Part shown: positions 61,512 to 64,000 of the stretch, one piece after another
How positions within the stretch are numbered: position 1 is the first letter of the stretch
Layout: each line of letters begins with the position of its first letter
NCBI RefSeq assembly: GCF_022559625.1
Contig: NZ_CP042288.1
Span: 3,048,155 to 3,112,154, forward strand
Source of the DNA: Aquisalinus flavus
GTDB taxonomy: Bacteria > Pseudomonadota > Alphaproteobacteria > Caulobacterales > Parvularculaceae
Direction of reading: 5' to 3'
Length of the DNA stretch: 64,000 bases
Program-made: the position numbers and the translations under genes
Notes under the pieces: model-generated
Databases searched by the model: none
What the model saw: the letters and a program-made list of their open reading frames with translations, nothing else
Told to the model about the DNA's origin: nothing

Positions 61512-62663
61512 ATGGACTTCGCGCTCGCAGAAGAACAGGAAGCGATCAGGGACATGGCCGGGCGGTTCGCCCGCGAGGAGCTGGCCCCTCATGCCGCGCA
61601 GTGGGACAGGGACAAGCATTTCCCCGTCGATGTGATCAAACAGGCGGCCGAGCTTGGCCTTGCCGGGATCTATACCAGCGAGGATGTCGGCGGCTCCGGC
61701 CTGTCGCGGCTCGACGCGGTGATGATCTTCGAGGAACTGTCGGCGGGGTGTACCTCGACCGCGGCCTATATCTCCATCCACAACATGGTCTCCTGGATGA
61801 TCGACCGGTTTGCCGGCGACGCCCTGCGCCGGAAATATTGCCCGAAGCTGACGACGATGGAGATGCTCGCGTCTTATTGCCTGACCGAGCCCGGCTCCGG
61901 TTCCGACGCCGCTGCGCTGCGCACGAAGGCGGTGAAGGATGGCGATGAGTATGTCCTGAACGGTTCCAAGGCGTTTATCTCCGGTGCCGGTGTCTCCGAT
62001 CTCTATCTCGTCATGGTACGGACGGGCGAGGACGGCCCGAAGGGCATTTCCGCGATCCTCGTCGAGAAAGACACGCCCGGCCTTTCCTTTGGTGCCAATG
62101 AGCGCAAGATGGGCTGGAGTTCACAGCCGACGGCGGTCGTCACGTTTGAAGACTGTCGCGTCCCGGCAGAAAACCTGATCGGTGCCGAGGGCGAGGGGTT
62201 CAAATTCGCCATGGCAGGCCTCGATGGCGGACGGCTGAATATCGCTGCCTGTTCGCTCGGCACCGCCAATGCCGCGCTCGCCGCCGCGCTGGACTATACA
62301 AGCGAGCGCATCGCCTTCGGCAAGCCGCTGTCGGCCAATCAGGCGCTGCAGTTCACCCTTGCCGACATGAAGACCGAGCTGGAAGCGTCGCGCTCGCTGC
62401 TGTATCGCGCGGCGTGGTCGCTGGATGAAAAGACGCCCGATGCCTCCTCGCTGTGCGCCATGGCCAAGCGCTTCGTCACCGACACCGGGTTTGAGGTCGT
62501 CAACAGGGCGCTGCAGATGCATGGCGGCTATGGCTATCTCGCCGACTATCCGCTGGAGCGGATGCTGCGCGATGTGCGGGTGCACCAGATCCTCGAGGGT
62601 ACGAACGAAATCATGCGGCTGATTGTTGCCCGGCATATGCTGAAACCCTATCAGACCGGTTAA
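61512..62663 (+). CDS. Acyl-CoA dehydrogenase, isobutyryl-CoA type
   Basis: A 383-residue FAD enzyme oxidising a short branched acyl-CoA. Blocks are [19 protein letters not shown], the FAD loop, and [28 protein letters not shown] with catalytic Glu362. The [23 protein letters not shown] wording fits the isobutyryl/short-branched group. Its position beside the bkd operon and a probable mmsA supports valine degradation. The ATG was chosen by family match; the longer frame (23 codons) lacks a family-like N-terminus. The thiolase gene follows by 12 bases. Confidence 0.92.
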   Translation: MDFALAEEQEAIRDMAGRFAREELAPHAAQWDRDKHFPVDVIKQAAELGLAGIYTSEDVGGSGLSRLDAVMIFEELSAGCTSTAAYISIHNMVSWMIDRFAGDALRRKYCPKLTTMEMLASYCLTEPGSGSDAAALRTKAVKDGDEYVLNGSKAFISGAGVSDLYLVMVRTGEDGPKGISAILVEKDTPGLSFGANERKMGWSSQPTAVVTFEDCRVPAENLIGAEGEGFKFAMAGLDGGRLNIAACSLGTANAALAAALDYTSERIAFGKPLSANQALQFTLADMKTELEASRSLLYRAAWSLDEKTPDASSLCAMAKRFVTDTGFEVVNRALQMHGGYGYLADYPLERMLRDVRVHQILEGTNEIMRLIVARHMLKPYQTG

Positions 62664-62675
62664 CAGGAGACTTCG

Positions 62676-63869
62676 ATGAAAATCCATACAGACGATCCCA
62701 TTGTCATTGCCTCCATGTCGCGCACGGCGATCGGCGGTTTCCAGGGTGAGTTCGCCGACCTGACGGCGTCAGACCTCGGCGCCAAGGTGATCCATGACGT
62801 GCTGCGCAAGGCAGGTGTGAAAGAGTCCGAGGTGAACGAAGTGCTGATGGGCTGTGTCCTGCCCGCCGGTCAGGGGCAGGCCCCGGCGCGCCAGGCAGCG
62901 ATCAAGGCCGGGCTGCCGGTATCCGTTCCGTGTACGACGGTCAACAAGATGTGCGGCTCTGGCATGAAGACGGCGATGATGCTGGCCGAAGCCCTGCTGG
63001 CAGGTACGGCCACGGTCGGCGTTGCCGGTGGCATGGAGAGCATGACCAATGCGCCCTATCTGTTGCCGAAGATGCGCGCCGGTGCGCGGCTCGGCCATGC
63101 CGAGGCGAAGGATCACATGTTCCTCGACGGGCTGGAAGATGCCTATGAGGGCGGGCTGATGGGCAATTTTGCCGAGAAATGCGCCGACAAATACGAGTTC
63201 TCCCGGCAGATGCAGGACGAATATGCGATCGAGAGCCTGACCCGCGCCCGCACCGCCCACGAGAGCGGTCAGTTTACGGATGAGATCTTGGCCATCACGG
63301 TCGAGACCCGCAACGGCAACTATACCGTCGCCCAGGATGAGCAGCCGACCAGGGCGAAGCCTGAAAAGATTCCGTCCCTCAAGCCCGCCTTCCGCAAGGA
63401 CGGCACGGTAACGGCGGCCAATGCTTCCTCCATCTCCGACGGTGCGGCAGCGCTCCTGATGATGCGCCTGTCGGAGGCCGAGCGCCGCGGCCTGACGCCG
63501 GTGGCCAAGCTGATCGGCCAGACCAGCCATGCCCGCGAGCCGAGCTGGTTCACGACCGCGCCGGTGCAGGCGATGAAGGATCTGATGGATGCGTGCGGCT
63601 GGCACACTTCCGATATCGACCTGTTCGAGGTCAATGAGGCCTTCGCGGTCGTGCCCATGGCGGCGATGGAAGAGCTGTCGATCCCGCACGAAAAGATCAA
63701 CGTCAATGGCGGCGCGTGCGCCCTCGGCCACCCGATCGGTGCCTCCGGCGCGCGCATCATCGTCACCCTGCTGAACGCCCTGCGTCATCGCGGGATGAAC
63801 CGTGGCATCGCCAGTCTATGCATCGGCGGCGGCGAGGCGACGGCGATGGCGTTCGAGCTGATGGACTGA
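62676..63869 (+). CDS. Acetyl-CoA C-acetyltransferase (thiolase)
   Basis: A 397-residue thiolase that joins or cleaves acyl-CoA at a ketone. The acyl-binding Cys93 is in TTVNKMCGSGMKT. The C-terminal motifs are NVNGGACALGHPIGASGARI (His) and SLCIGGGEATAMA (second Cys). It follows the acyl-CoA dehydrogenase gene by 12 bases with a good ribosome site (AGGAGACTTCG), so both are probably one transcript. The context suggests branched-chain or fatty-acyl degradation; the sequence alone does not decide chain length. Confidence 0.93.
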   Translation: MKIHTDDPIVIASMSRTAIGGFQGEFADLTASDLGAKVIHDVLRKAGVKESEVNEVLMGCVLPAGQGQAPARQAAIKAGLPVSVPCTTVNKMCGSGMKTAMMLAEALLAGTATVGVAGGMESMTNAPYLLPKMRAGARLGHAEAKDHMFLDGLEDAYEGGLMGNFAEKCADKYEFSRQMQDEYAIESLTRARTAHESGQFTDEILAITVETRNGNYTVAQDEQPTRAKPEKIPSLKPAFRKDGTVTAANASSISDGAAALLMMRLSEAERRGLTPVAKLIGQTSHAREPSWFTTAPVQAMKDLMDACGWHTSDIDLFEVNEAFAVVPMAAMEELSIPHEKINVNGGACALGHPIGASGARIIVTLLNALRHRGMNRGIASLCIGGGEATAMAFELMD

Positions 63870-63878
63870 GTCTGCCCC

Positions 63879-63918
63879 CGTCCTTCGAGACGCCGCTTCG
63901 CGGCTCCTCAGGATGAGG
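63879..63918. repeat. Dispersed palindromic repeat, second copy
   Basis: CGTCCTTCGAGACGCCGCTTCGCGGCTCCTCAGGATGAGG-type sequence 9 bases after the thiolase stop, ending with the same CCTCAGGATGAGG word as the element at 1642-1654. The inner GCCGC/GCGGC pairs. Such elements are common between alphaproteobacterial genes. Confidence 0.65.
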
Positions 63919-63947
63919 ACATATAAAAAATGAACGGAGGAAACCCC

Positions 63948-64000
63948 ATGAAGACGCTTGGCCATTTCATCAACGGACAGCATACGAACGGTACATCGGA
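63948..64000 (+). CDS. mmsA: Probable methylmalonate-semialdehyde dehydrogenase, 3' end outside window
   Basis: Only the first 17 codons are visible (MKTLGHFINGQHTNGTS). HFINGQxxxG is a usual opening of methylmalonate-semialdehyde dehydrogenases. A good ribosome site (ACGGAGGAAA) lies 5 bases upstream. Its place after an isobutyryl-type acyl-CoA dehydrogenase and thiolase fits the last part of valine degradation. With so little sequence, another aldehyde dehydrogenase is possible. Confidence 0.6.
   Translation, partial: MKTLGHFINGQHTNGTS

Overview
The window is GC-rich, densely coding DNA from an alphaproteobacterial chromosome. A relative of the stalked and dimorphic lineages (Caulobacterales / Maricaulales / Hyphomonadaceae) is the best inference. 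The evidence is a DivL-type kinase with tyrosine at the phospho-acceptor position, a CtrA-like site between divergent flagellar operons, a CC0125-family lipoprotein, an OpgG/OpgH pair, a TonB-dependent receptor, and dispersed palindromes of types common in alphaproteobacteria. No rRNA, tRNA, CRISPR array, transposase or prophage gene was recognised.

Layout. 1-3221: 5-oxoprolinase subunits pxpB (cut by the left edge) and pxpC, then a DASS/SLC13 carboxylate or anion transporter. 3222-4054: non-coding, with palindromic repeats. 4055-7895: leucine dehydrogenase, and a divergent archaeal-like valyl-tRNA synthetase. 8006-12125: a four-gene minus-strand cluster of circularly permuted ATP-grasp, alpha-E protein, transglutaminase and Anbu (proteasome-like) protease. 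12249-13286: lipoprotein and gluconokinase. 13283-19831: flagellar genes in two divergent operons (fliL, DUF6468-like, motE-like; and fliF, fliH, fliN, fliP, fliG). 19854-24363: S9 peptidase, TSUP exporter, and a Tat-signal HisC-like aminotransferase. 24463-29450: GH3 beta-glucosidase, lipoprotein lactonase and GntP permease as one operon. 29433-36506: alcohol dehydrogenase, then opgG, opgH, a small membrane protein and a sterol-desaturase-family protein. 36789-49067: TonB-dependent receptor, yggT, DUF167, folD, a Lys/Ala-rich membrane protein, rpe, heparinase-like, FlaA1-like SDR, purH and glutamate dehydrogenase. 49137-54409 (minus): membrane protein, TPR protein, divL and tonB. 54668-56143: GST and an AT-rich GIY-YIG nuclease. 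56166-64000: branched-chain keto-acid dehydrogenase (E1a, E1b, E2, E3), divergent from acyl-CoA dehydrogenase, thiolase and the start of a probable mmsA.

How the genes fit together. Leucine dehydrogenase, the BCKDH complex, the isobutyryl-CoA-type dehydrogenase, thiolase and the probable methylmalonate-semialdehyde dehydrogenase outline branched-chain amino-acid degradation. The GH3, lactonase, GntP and gluconokinase genes outline a periplasmic oxidative glucose/gluconate route. The most unusual accessory locus is the Anbu/ATP-grasp/alpha-E/transglutaminase cluster, which looks like a peptide-ligation and proteolysis system whose substrate is unknown. Its first gene appears to lack a standard start codon at the conserved N-terminus, and its transglutaminase carries a Gln-Ser repeat inside the catalytic domain.
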